Source: Pararheinheimera marina (GTDB lineage Bacteria > Pseudomonadota > Gammaproteobacteria > Enterobacterales > Alteromonadaceae). Taken from it: 64,000 bases of DNA. The notes under the pieces were generated by a model. The model saw nothing but the letters and a program-made list of their open reading frames with translations, was not told the DNA's origin and ran no database searches. A program made the translations under genes and the position numbers. Shown in pieces: positions 36,746 to 45,812 of the stretch. The stretch's first letter is position 1. Every line of letters begins with the position of its first letter. The stretch lies in NCBI RefSeq assembly GCF_042654345.1, contig NZ_JBHSGB010000003.1, forward strand, positions 46,135-110,134. Direction: 5' to 3'.

Positions 36746-37143
36746 CTCATAATATCTCCCATGCCTTTGAAATTGACCAGTAAACTCCCAGTCTGCGGTG
36801 AAAAAATACTACTTCTGGCAAGATGCCATTCAGGAGGCAGAGTAATGCTACCGAATATTATGTGGCAAAATAATGCCATGGCGGATAAGCTTAAAAAGCA
36901 GAAGGAGCTATATAGTACTAAACGGCATTACTCCCAACCTAGCAGTGCGTATCGCCCTTTTCAAATCAATTGAAGCTGGTTTTGTCTATGACAAAAGCCA
37001 GCAAGTGCAGTTAAACGGTACGTTAAAGCTAGATTAAGTCACCTGGCTGGGCATGCCCAGCTGGCGACGGAGTTACTTCCTAAGCAGCAACGTGATCCAG
37101 ATTTTACTGATGAAGAGCTATGGGCGGCTTAGGCGGCTCACAT
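36746..37143 (+). pseudogene. Decayed duplicate of the dndD 3' end and dndE
   Basis: The ~540-bp stretch 36631-37174 has no intact gene. From ~36746 it repeats the dndD tail (tctcccatgcctttgaaatt), the ribosome-site region ggaggcagagtaatgctacc, and then dndE up to ~37143, at roughly 80-85% identity by eye. Stops (AGATTAA near 37035; GCTTAG near 37129) and several indels destroy the frame. The longest block, 36970-37020, is nearly identical to dndE. The methyltransferase gene lies exactly between the intact and decayed copies. Confidence 0.88.
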
Positions 37144-37174
37144 AAGTGATGCATGTAGAATGTGACAGCCCTCG

Positions 37175-38344
37175 CTAAAATGAATCTTTTATTGCGTTAA
37201 ATATCTTTCCTTCACTGACAGAGACAGCATCAAGCTCGCTAAAATAGTTATCGTCAATCTCAACTCTATCTAGCCACTTGTTGTAAAATTCGACCTTTAC
37301 AGCTTGCTCTTCAATCTCTTCAGAAGATTTCATTTCGTTTACTAAAATGTACTTCAAAATCCTAAACAAAGCCTTCACACCAACTGTCTTATTCAAAACT
37401 GATTTTTTATTACTAACAAGCCAGGATTGAGGCCATTTTTTCAGCACAGATTTAAAAAATGCAATAATTGAAAGAATAATAAACTTGTCATCATCTTTTA
37501 TGAAGAAGTCTCTATATACCTTACCATCCGCAATAGGATAAACCTCTAACTCGGCTTTTCTAAAACTTGAGAAGGATTTTTTCTCTTGCCTAATCAGAAT
37601 GTCTCTATCTTTCATTGGATCTTTTGATATGAGCTTGAGTATCTCTTCAACGAGCATGGCTTGTGTTAGATTTTCCTCATTACCATTTTTAAAACCAAGC
37701 CTTTTCACTCTACCATAGAATGGACTGCTTTTATTTTGGTCTAGAGCAACAACTATTTCATGGGCAGTTTTTTGTGGGCTTCTGGTCTTAGTATATGATT
37801 CAAGATCGTAGACCAAGCTTTTGCCGACTTTAGTATGTTTTAGGTTCACGGTCGAAAAAATATTTGCTTGTTCTGAAAGATCTAAACCAATAAATATTGT
37901 AATAATAAATTCAAAATCAAACATCTCACCATTACGTTCAAATTGACAAACGTTTAGTAAAGGCTTACCCGTTTTAAGATCCATAAAACCGGCAATCCGA
38001 TGCTGACCATCAAGTATCTTTGCAGGGCTTTCCGCTCCACCAACATCAATTCTCAGTACTAGATTCGACTCATCCCACTCAATAAAATCTTGATTTATAT
38101 GTAAAATAACGCTACTGGGAAAGGTCGCATCATAATTTTTTACGTAGTCTTGAATCTCTTTTGCACGAGCTTCGCTCAATGGCCTTTGAATACCTAAATA
38201 AGTCTCTACTTCTCTCTCCTGCTGTAACTCTCGAACATCAGAATATGTGATTTTAACTAAGTCACTTGCCTTTATTTTTGCAACAAAAAACTCTCCGATT
38301 TGCTGACGAATCTTAATTGCATTAATTGAAATAGGTATATTCAT
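37175..38344 (-). CDS. DGQHR-domain (DndB-like) protein
   Basis: 389 aa from ATG 38344 (GGAG 7 nt upstream; an upstream in-frame TTG overlaps the previous gene). The signature AKILDGQHRIAGFMDL lies near ~109, followed by FEFIITIFIGLDLSEQANIFSTVN, as in DndB/DGQHR proteins. A long C-terminal helical part follows. It is very AT-rich compared with dndB and only distantly related to it. It starts 1 nt after the membrane-protein gene stop, so the two form a unit. Role unknown. Confidence 0.78.
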   Translation of the reverse strand: MNIPISINAIKIRQQIGEFFVAKIKASDLVKITYSDVRELQQEREVETYLGIQRPLSEARAKEIQDYVKNYDATFPSSVILHINQDFIEWDESNLVLRIDVGGAESPAKILDGQHRIAGFMDLKTGKPLLNVCQFERNGEMFDFEFIITIFIGLDLSEQANIFSTVNLKHTKVGKSLVYDLESYTKTRSPQKTAHEIVVALDQNKSSPFYGRVKRLGFKNGNEENLTQAMLVEEILKLISKDPMKDRDILIRQEKKSFSSFRKAELEVYPIADGKVYRDFFIKDDDKFIILSIIAFFKSVLKKWPQSWLVSNKKSVLNKTVGVKALFRILKYILVNEMKSSEEIEEQAVKVEFYNKWLDRVEIDDNYFSELDAVSVSEGKIFNAIKDSF

Positions 38345-38345
38345 C

Positions 38346-38960
38346 TTACTCTCCAAATACCTCAGTCACGTTTCGACTTAAGGTTTTTGCATTCTTTCTA
38401 GATAATGCAGCAGGGTCTGTGGGCGATCTTTCTTTCTGCAATATATATAACGAATATAAATAGAGCGACAAAGACATTATGTAACATAGTATTGACAACC
38501 ATCCTTTGAAATCAATTTCGCTTCTAGACTCACCCTTAAACTCAATATTTTTTAAAAGATTCTCCAAGTACTCTTGCGGAATATTTTTCACGATAACACT
38601 ATTCTGATAATTAGCTTCCCGACTCAGATACATTGAATCCTGTTTTTGATAAAAAAGCATGATTGATACGACTGTCACCATGACAGCAAACAACAATGAC
38701 AAACCACCTAGTGATATATCATCTTTAAATCTACCACTTAGCTTTTTTGCTGCTATAAAAAGAAACGGCGCTAAAAGAGTTGATACGTAAGCGAAAATAG
38801 GTCCATCCAGAAATATGTTAGTAATGAAAAATTTAAAATCTACCCAATTTTCTTTAAATATGAAAAAAAGCCAGATTAAAAAAATTGGTGAAAGTGATGC
38901 CAAAGTCATCCAGAACCATTCTTCAGCTGCCTTTTTAAGGTTGCTTATTTTATCAGCCAT
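38346..38960 (-). CDS. Membrane protein paired with DGQHR protein
   Basis: 204 aa with four likely membrane spans (~16-34 TLASLSPIFLIWLFFIF; ~52-70 PIFAYVSTLLAPFLFIAA; ~84-103 LGGLSLLFAVMVTVVSIML; ~150-170 LSILCYIMSLSLYLYSLYIL). A ~45-residue loop between the third and fourth is probably periplasmic. It is AT-rich. First gene of the two-gene unit with the DGQHR protein. Such a sensor-plus-membrane pair would fit a defence effector, but that is inference. Confidence 0.6.
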   Translation of the reverse strand: MADKISNLKKAAEEWFWMTLASLSPIFLIWLFFIFKENWVDFKFFITNIFLDGPIFAYVSTLLAPFLFIAAKKLSGRFKDDISLGGLSLLFAVMVTVVSIMLFYQKQDSMYLSREANYQNSVIVKNIPQEYLENLLKNIEFKGESRSEIDFKGWLSILCYIMSLSLYLYSLYILQKERSPTDPAALSRKNAKTLSRNVTEVFGE

Positions 38961-39037
38961 AAAAGCCCTAATTCCCCAAGATAAATCGATATATTAAGTT
39001 CTTATTCATACCTTTTGCTGTTGTTCACCACAGCAAT

Positions 39038-39382
39038 TTAAACAGTATTCATTTGTTTCTTAAATAAACAGGCCATCGCGCAAAGTGGTGCGGCTAAATC
39101 TAATTCACCTCTCACATAAGTGGCTTCAACCAGCGTTCTAACATCATCACCAAACCGCTCTGTAACACGCTTTACTCCGCGATTGTGCAGTTCTTTGCCC
39201 AAGCGTCCAAGCTGGCTAAAGTGCTTCATATACTCTTGAATTTCTGGCGAGTGCTCGGGTGTAGTGTCGTACCACTCACGCAATGTAACAATTTCTGCAG
39301 CACGCTTTGCCTCTGCAATTTCCCGTTTACGAGCCAAAACTTCTTCTGAATTACGGTCAATCATTATTTTTTCTTTAGCCAC
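39038..39382 (-). CDS. Small charged protein downstream of dptH
   Basis: 114 aa from GTG 39382 (AAGGG upstream). The N-terminal third is a highly charged helix (EEVLARKREIAEAKRAAEI), followed by HFSQLGRLGKELHNRGVKRV. It lies 17 nt after the dptH stop on the same strand, so it is the fourth gene of the restriction operon. Function unknown; possibly an accessory of DptFGH. Confidence 0.55.
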   Translation of the reverse strand: MAKEKIMIDRNSEEVLARKREIAEAKRAAEIVTLREWYDTTPEHSPEIQEYMKHFSQLGRLGKELHNRGVKRVTERFGDDVRTLVEATYVRGELDLAAPLCAMACLFKKQMNTV

Positions 39383-39399
39383 AATAATCCCTTACGTCC

Positions 39400-42300
39400 T
39401 TATTCATTATTGGCCAACCTGGCACCTAGCTGAGCCACTTTTAGATGCCTCGCCGACTGCACCAGCACTCCATTTGCATTAGCGTGCATGCCCACTGAAA
39501 TACATTCACCTTTTTTCAGCTTTGATAATTCAGACAACCAGTACTTTTTGTCAGAACCCGGCAAGGCTTGCTCTAACAACTTGGCGTAGGTTTGCACTTC
39601 TGTCATGGCTGGTGCGAAAAACAGTTTGTGCGAAGCTTGGAATAACCGGTCTTGCTCGTCTTTACCTAGGTTACTCATAGTTTGGGTAGCCAAAATAAGC
39701 GAGATACCGTATTTGCGGCCCTCGGTCAGCATTTTGCCAAGAGGGCTTTCCAAGCGATGATCCAGGTTTTGTACTTCGTCCAGCACTATTGGCAAGGGCG
39801 AGTTTTTATCGCCATGCAGGCAGGCATAGGAATACAGGTCCCACAAAATAAACTCGACCGCCGCCAGCCATACATCGCGTGATAAACGCGCCATTTGAAT
39901 AAGCCGGCATACCGAGTCTTTGGATTGGTAAATATCATTCCAGCCTTCAGTATTATCAAAGGCAAAGATATTGGCTTTGACCAATGGCAATAGCTTATTG
40001 GCTACCTTAATACCGGTTTGGTCGTAATCCTCCAAGGCTTGCAACATATGCTCAAAGCTATACTGCTCGCCGTAGGTTTCCAGCCCCTCTTCAATAACCC
40101 GGATTAAGGTTGGCAACTGCTGATCACCGATGCTGGAATACACCGATTTAAATACCGATGCTACCCGCGTTGCCACGTCGTAAGCCTTATCGGTCAGCTC
40201 TGTACCCGCTACGATGTTCTTCTGTTTTTTAAATGGGTTTAGTTTTAATGGTTTATCGGCAATTAAATCGGTTCTGGGTTTTACACTGCCAATAAATTCC
40301 GCCTCTAAATGCTCCGGCAAGAAGCCATTGGTGTAGTCAACCACCATAGAGTTAATGGAATGCTTCGCCAGCTCCATCAGCAAACCCTGAATACAGTAGG
40401 TTTTACCCTGGCCTGAGTTACCAAAGATTATCAGATGCCTGTTAGCCAGATCTTTATGGCCATACTCCCAGTAAATGGCCTCTTGTGATTTTGGCGAGTG
40501 GCCAATTAACACCCGGCAATTTTCTAGCTTATCCGCCACAGGCACGTAGTTAGGCTCTGTTTGAGCAACTTGGCTGCTTAGCGCTGGCTCTGGCAGATGA
40601 TTGTCCGGAAAGGCGATAACGTTGTCGGATTCGACGGTTACCGGTGACTTCTCGTCTTCATACTCTTCAACTTCAACAGCTTCTGCAGTCCACTCTATGG
40701 CAACCGGCGTGGTTTCGCCTTGCAGGATGTAATTGCCATCAATAAAACCCAGCGCTTTGCAGTTGCAGTCGGCTAGTAAGGTTTGCATTGGCGTGCTAAC
40801 AAACTTCGCTTGATAGCCACTGGGCAGTTTGATCTGCAAAATGTTCTGGTCCAGCTCGTATTGCTCGTTGCAGTAATCTCCCTCGATAAAGGCCAGCACA
40901 AAACCTTGTGGGTAGCCTGCGATATCAGCAAGGTTATAGTCGCCCTGTAACCACCATTCACGCTCGGCTTTTAGCGGGGTAAAATACTGTTCTGCATATA
41001 CGCGGTACAGCTCATATTTATCTATCTGCATAAAAATTTGCCGGATAAATAAACCACGGTATAAATGACCGGCTAAGTCTGGCCGGCCAAATAGCTGCTC
41101 GACTAAGTAACGTTTTAACTCTTTGGCCTGGCGTACACCTTTGTCATGCTTTTGCTTTTTACCAACTTTGACTTCCAGCGGCAGCAAATACATTTGCTGC
41201 TGTTTAAAACCGACAAACAGCACATCGTCCGAAATGGCGCCCTGGCGCACGCCCTGTGAATAACGACTAAAGTCAGCGTCGCTCATTTTCAGGCCAATAT
41301 TACCGGCCACGCGCAGCATTTCTGCCACGCTTAGCGGTACCCAAGTAATATCGCTGTGGAACAACAGGCAGTTAATGTACTTATAAGCGGCGATAATACT
41401 CTTTTTCTCCCGCCGCTCATTGTCGGGCAGAGTAAGCATTTTCAGCAGCCATTCGCCGTTAAAGGCATTGAACTCGTCTATCAGGCCCTGATTACCTTGC
41501 GCCAGAATTTGATCATAAAAATCACGCCGCTTTGTAACGGTAATGGCATCGTAGTTAGCGGAGTTGGTATAGTTATCTGAGTAATGAATTAACACCACAT
41601 CTTTTTGGCTTTTAAAAAACTTCAGCGTGACTTTAGGATCGATAATGGTGGTCCAGATACTGTCCTCATACACCGCTTCCAGCAATTGCTGCAGCTGGTT
41701 TGACACTTTAAGCGCCAGGCTGCTGGTTTCGCTGTACTTCTCCCCCAGCCAGGCTGCTTTACACAGGGCGCTGTACTTTTGCATGACCTGCAGCTGCGGC
41801 GCGTCGTCCAGGCTAATTTTTTCAAGGCCGGCAGTGGTAAAGTAATCGTGTTGTTCGCTGTAAGATGTCTCACCTGCCAGTAAGCCATGGCAGGCGATAC
41901 CACTTTTCTCGGCCATAATATCAACCGGAGATTTCATCACCGGGGTGTTGTTTCTAACAAAACTTAAATGCGCATAGTTAAAGCTATCGCCAACTTGTGG
42001 TAAGCGGAATTTGCTGTAGGTAATACGCCTGCGCAGCATATCAATAGCGCTATCGGCATCGTCTTTGTCAGCTGTTAGCTCACATAGCCGTTTTACTTCG
42101 TCTAAGGTTTCCGCATCGGCCACCTGATCAAAGTAAGTATGCTGCAACTGCTCATCATACAAGTTGATATGGATACGGCTTGTTTGCTCCGGTTTGCGTT
42201 TTTTGAAAAACTCTACCAGCCCCAATAACACTTCTTTGTTATGGCCGTTATTAATCGAGTTGATCAATAAAGTATCTTTCTCGCCACTGGCAAACAGGGT

Positions 42301-44523
42301 TGAGAACGCTTCAACAAATTCTTTTGTTTTGTCACGAACCAAGCGCTGAATATAATCCAGCTGTGTTTGGCGGGACGGTACCACCTGCAGCCACATTGGG
42401 TTTTCTTTCACGACCTGGCTGTAGCTAAAGTCATGGTAGTTATGCCAGTTAAATGGCAATAAACCTTCGGCATTCAGCCGCCGCACTGTTGGTAGTGGCA
42501 GTGTTTTGTAGGATTTAGTGTCATCGGCCTGCAGCGCATCGGTTAGCGAGGCGAAATAAGCCAGGTTTAACGGGTGGTAAGGCGTTAAATATTCTTCGTC
42601 TTCAGTATTGGCAAAGCCAAGATTAACCAGTAATTGCTCTTCGGCACTTAACAACCGTGTGGTTTGAATTTGCTGTAACGCCGTAATGTAATTATTTACC
42701 AACCGCTTAATAATAGCCGCAATGACCTCTCCCCAAGCAGACAGGCTTAACAAACTGCGCCTGCTGTTTAAATAAGTAAATAATTCGGTGTAGTCGGCAA
42801 ATAAATCCGGATATGGCTTAGCTAAATCGTTTAGATAAATAGCTGCGCGCCCTGCAACGGCATCAGACAGTAATTGTTGCTGCAACAAAGTGGCTTCAGA
42901 AATCAGAAATTTACGATGCTCTGTGCGCGGTTTTAGCTCTTTGCCATCCAGCGCTACCTTGCCGTTTATCGGATTAAACACACCGTAAAAGTCATCGTTA
43001 AATAAGCGCGTGTGCAGATCTTTGTCTAACAGCAATGGCAAGGATAGGGAGTCTGATGATACGGCACCTTCAACATCAAACTGTAAAACATGCTCAGCAC
43101 TGCGAATTTTAAAGTTTAAGCGGTCAGTCGCATTAACCAGCGTTTCGTAATCTACTGCGCCCGTTGTATTTACATCAAACTCCTGGCCATTTTCTGTCAT
43201 TGTTACCGCAGGGCCACTTTCAGCCAGCTGCATAGCTGTACTATCGGTTTGCAGGACAATTTTACTCTTAGCTGGCACCAATACAAAGTTAGTGGCAAAA
43301 CCCGGCACATAAAAAGCGTTTGCAGGTAACAATAGTACGCGATAACGGTAATTTTCCTGCGGTTTACTGCGCTTTAGCTCAAGACTAAAAAAGGTTGGGC
43401 TGCCGCTAAAGCTGCCGGAGACTTCAATGACATTGCGCTTATTTGAGCGCTTATTGACCGTCACAGAGATGTTTTTATCTTGCGGCCTAAGCTTGACCTG
43501 GTCGTCTTTGATTTGACCATTAATAAAACTTAAATTCAGTTTGAATTGCGGCTCAGCGTCAGGAATTTCAATAATAAAGTAGCGCTCTCTGGCACCTGCG
43601 CCGCTATCAGCTTTTGAACCGGGGTAAACTTTGTGGCCGAAATCGACGCTTTCGCTTTCTAATTCCAGCAGGTTTTCTCTGTTTTTCTGCTGTTCCGTTT
43701 TACATTCGCCATAATCCAGCGTGCTGCGCCAGCTTGCCAGATCACCATCCGGGAAATGTTGTTTTATAAACTTTTCGCTGAAATCCAGCTCTTTCAACTT
43801 TTCATGTAGCTCGGACGGATACTGCTCTACCAGGTGTTCAATTTGGTCTTTAAGCTTTTTATTCTCTGCCAGACGTTTGTCGATAGCAGCAGCGTTATCC
43901 CAACCGCCAATTGCCGGGTCGTCCAGCAAGTTAAGCTCTTTAAATTCGATATGACCATCTTGCACAGCATTGTAAAGGTCACGAAAACCAAACATGGTCG
44001 CGCCGTCGGCCAGGATTGCATTGAACTGGTGATCCAGCAGCGCTTCTGAAATCGTCCGGCTTGCTGCATGCGGATCAATCATATCTTTCAGCGCATCACG
44101 GATGACTGCAGGGTTCCAAACATCATGCTCGGCCAGACACAAATTGCGCGACGAGTTATTTAGCGTATCCAAAGACGAGTTATGGATAATCAGCAAAATG
44201 CTGTTTTTTAACGGCCCCTGTGACGCAGAAACCAAGTCTCGCAGAGTTGAAATATAGCTATCGGTAAAACCAACTCCACGCTCGGCATGTAATACCGGAA
44301 TAACTTGATAACTACCAATCTGTAAGTAAGGCAAGTATCTGGTTTTTTGCTCAATGACAACCGCAAACTCTGCCAGCGCCTGCCTGATAAAGGCCTCATA
44401 TAGCAATAAGCTATTTGCATCATCCGGGGAGCGAAAATGAATACGTTCACCAATACGCAGATTTTGCGCTGCCCAGTTACAAAAGCGCGCTACCAGAAAA
44501 TCTTCATATTGTAGCTTTGACAT
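39400..44523 (-). CDS. dptH: Phosphorothioation-dependent restriction protein DptH
   Basis: About 1707 aa. The C-terminal ~400 residues form a HerA/FtsK-type motor ATPase: Walker A FGNSGQGKTY (~1370) and Walker B LPIVLDEVQNLDHR (~1580), then ATQTMSNLGKDEQDR. The N-terminal >1000 residues match the large DptH body. With DptF and DptG it restricts DNA lacking phosphorothioates. ATG 44523 is one of several in-frame starts (44532 and 44544 also possible). The gene overlaps dptG's 3' end. Confidence 0.9.
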   Translation of the reverse strand: MSKLQYEDFLVARFCNWAAQNLRIGERIHFRSPDDANSLLLYEAFIRQALAEFAVVIEQKTRYLPYLQIGSYQVIPVLHAERGVGFTDSYISTLRDLVSASQGPLKNSILLIIHNSSLDTLNNSSRNLCLAEHDVWNPAVIRDALKDMIDPHAASRTISEALLDHQFNAILADGATMFGFRDLYNAVQDGHIEFKELNLLDDPAIGGWDNAAAIDKRLAENKKLKDQIEHLVEQYPSELHEKLKELDFSEKFIKQHFPDGDLASWRSTLDYGECKTEQQKNRENLLELESESVDFGHKVYPGSKADSGAGARERYFIIEIPDAEPQFKLNLSFINGQIKDDQVKLRPQDKNISVTVNKRSNKRNVIEVSGSFSGSPTFFSLELKRSKPQENYRYRVLLLPANAFYVPGFATNFVLVPAKSKIVLQTDSTAMQLAESGPAVTMTENGQEFDVNTTGAVDYETLVNATDRLNFKIRSAEHVLQFDVEGAVSSDSLSLPLLLDKDLHTRLFNDDFYGVFNPINGKVALDGKELKPRTEHRKFLISEATLLQQQLLSDAVAGRAAIYLNDLAKPYPDLFADYTELFTYLNSRRSLLSLSAWGEVIAAIIKRLVNNYITALQQIQTTRLLSAEEQLLVNLGFANTEDEEYLTPYHPLNLAYFASLTDALQADDTKSYKTLPLPTVRRLNAEGLLPFNWHNYHDFSYSQVVKENPMWLQVVPSRQTQLDYIQRLVRDKTKEFVEAFSTLFASGEKDTLLINSINNGHNKEVLLGLVEFFKKRKPEQTSRIHINLYDEQLQHTYFDQVADAETLDEVKRLCELTADKDDADSAIDMLRRRITYSKFRLPQVGDSFNYAHLSFVRNNTPVMKSPVDIMAEKSGIACHGLLAGETSYSEQHDYFTTAGLEKISLDDAPQLQVMQKYSALCKAAWLGEKYSETSSLALKVSNQLQQLLEAVYEDSIWTTIIDPKVTLKFFKSQKDVVLIHYSDNYTNSANYDAITVTKRRDFYDQILAQGNQGLIDEFNAFNGEWLLKMLTLPDNERREKKSIIAAYKYINCLLFHSDITWVPLSVAEMLRVAGNIGLKMSDADFSRYSQGVRQGAISDDVLFVGFKQQQMYLLPLEVKVGKKQKHDKGVRQAKELKRYLVEQLFGRPDLAGHLYRGLFIRQIFMQIDKYELYRVYAEQYFTPLKAEREWWLQGDYNLADIAGYPQGFVLAFIEGDYCNEQYELDQNILQIKLPSGYQAKFVSTPMQTLLADCNCKALGFIDGNYILQGETTPVAIEWTAEAVEVEEYEDEKSPVTVESDNVIAFPDNHLPEPALSSQVAQTEPNYVPVADKLENCRVLIGHSPKSQEAIYWEYGHKDLANRHLIIFGNSGQGKTYCIQGLLMELAKHSINSMVVDYTNGFLPEHLEAEFIGSVKPRTDLIADKPLKLNPFKKQKNIVAGTELTDKAYDVATRVASVFKSVYSSIGDQQLPTLIRVIEEGLETYGEQYSFEHMLQALEDYDQTGIKVANKLLPLVKANIFAFDNTEGWNDIYQSKDSVCRLIQMARLSRDVWLAAVEFILWDLYSYACLHGDKNSPLPIVLDEVQNLDHRLESPLGKMLTEGRKYGISLILATQTMSNLGKDEQDRLFQASHKLFFAPAMTEVQTYAKLLEQALPGSDKKYWLSELSKLKKGECISVGMHANANGVLVQSARHLKVAQLGARLANNE

Positions 44524-45808
44524 ACACTGCATCCCCGCTATCACTTAAGCGTTCAACATTACCCAATCGCTCATAAAACTCGACCAAGGCTGTTTGGCTT
44601 TCCCGGTCGAAAAATACACCACGCTTTTGAAATTCAATAATTAACTCGTGTAAGCGCAATTTACTTTGTTCGCCAATCGCCAAGTTGGTGAGTAATAATA
44701 AGTATTCCTGATCAATTACAAAGACCTTACCTGCACTGCCCCGGGTGCGGGTAAAGTTGCTGCATAACGCTGACTTAGTGAAATTGATAAATTTATTACC
44801 GGCTGCAGAGCGTGTCTCGCCCTTATCAAACTGCCGTTTTGATAAATCGAGTAATGCTATTAAGGCTTGATCTAATGTTGTGATATTTGCAGGATCAAAA
44901 TTAAGCTCTCTGTCTGCGGCAAAGGCAACCGCATACTCTACCAATCTGCTTAGCGCATCATCGGTTAGCTGCGGGTATAAGGCCCACAGCGGAATTATAC
45001 CCAGTTCTTTGTCTTGCAAAGACTCGTTCATTGCCAGCACCGGAAATAAAGACTCTATGCCTTTTTCAACCTGCTTACAGCCACGCTCGCGCAGCATGCT
45101 GCGCTCTTTGCTGGCTTTTTCATTATCCAATATAAAATAACAATTTTTCAGCTTTTGCGGCTCACCATCCTTCCAGCTGTTTATCGATAATGCCATCTGG
45201 CAGGTGTAAATAAAGACGTAGAACCGCAAAAAGTGCGTAAGGTGTGCCAGAAAGTAATGCTGTTTGCTAAGCAAGTAGTGTAAATCCGCACTAAAAACCT
45301 CTGCCAGTGGCGGCAGGTAAGGTAATAACGCCGGTCCCTTAACCGCAGATTTTTCTGGCTTAAATTCGGCTTGAAAAGCAGTGCGAATTTCCTTTTCAAT
45401 AAAGTTCAGCCTCACGTCAGCTGAAGCGCTAAGCTGCAGATCACCCAGCATGGTCATTAACACATTGGCAATACGATTGGCTGGCGCAGGGTTGGCGTCA
45501 TCGGCCCAACTGCCGCTAAAAATTTGCATTTCCGGAGCAATATTTTTAATGCTGCGCTTAGAGAAATAAATGCTCTCAACCACATCCCACATTGCCGGGT
45601 CACTTAGTTTATGTAGAAAGTGCGCTTTACAGCGTTGTTGAAACTGCGCAAGTTTCTTGTCGTTGGCAGAAATCGAAAATAAATCGCCGACAAAGAAGCG
45701 GTTTACAATTTCCCAATCGAACTCGTTGCTTCTATCGCTGCGGGCAGAGATCGGAAAATAGGTTGCGGCACTATTGATTTGAGGCGTTAAATTATCACTT
45801 AACGGCAT
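44504..45808 (-). CDS. dptG: Phosphorothioation-dependent restriction protein DptG
   Basis: About 434 aa from MPLSDN; the start is chosen because GAGGAG lies ~11 nt upstream at the end of dptF. Helical protein with no catalytic motif visible, placed between dptF and dptH as in known Dpt operons; the sequence (YFPISARSDRSNEFDWEIVN, SIYFSKRSIKNIAPEMQIF) fits that family. It overlaps dptH by about 20 nt and follows dptF by 4 nt. Confidence 0.88.
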   Translation of the reverse strand: MPLSDNLTPQINSAATYFPISARSDRSNEFDWEIVNRFFVGDLFSISANDKKLAQFQQRCKAHFLHKLSDPAMWDVVESIYFSKRSIKNIAPEMQIFSGSWADDANPAPANRIANVLMTMLGDLQLSASADVRLNFIEKEIRTAFQAEFKPEKSAVKGPALLPYLPPLAEVFSADLHYLLSKQHYFLAHLTHFLRFYVFIYTCQMALSINSWKDGEPQKLKNCYFILDNEKASKERSMLRERGCKQVEKGIESLFPVLAMNESLQDKELGIIPLWALYPQLTDDALSRLVEYAVAFAADRELNFDPANITTLDQALIALLDLSKRQFDKGETRSAAGNKFINFTKSALCSNFTRTRGSAGKVFVIDQEYLLLLTNLAIGEQSKLRLHELIIEFQKRGVFFDRESQTALVEFYERLGNVERLSDSGDAVYVKATI

Positions 45809-45812
45809 CTTG

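Noticed and set aside
36761..36973. 70-aa open frame after the methyltransferase
   Set aside because: It is a fragment inside the decayed dndD-3'/dndE duplicate.
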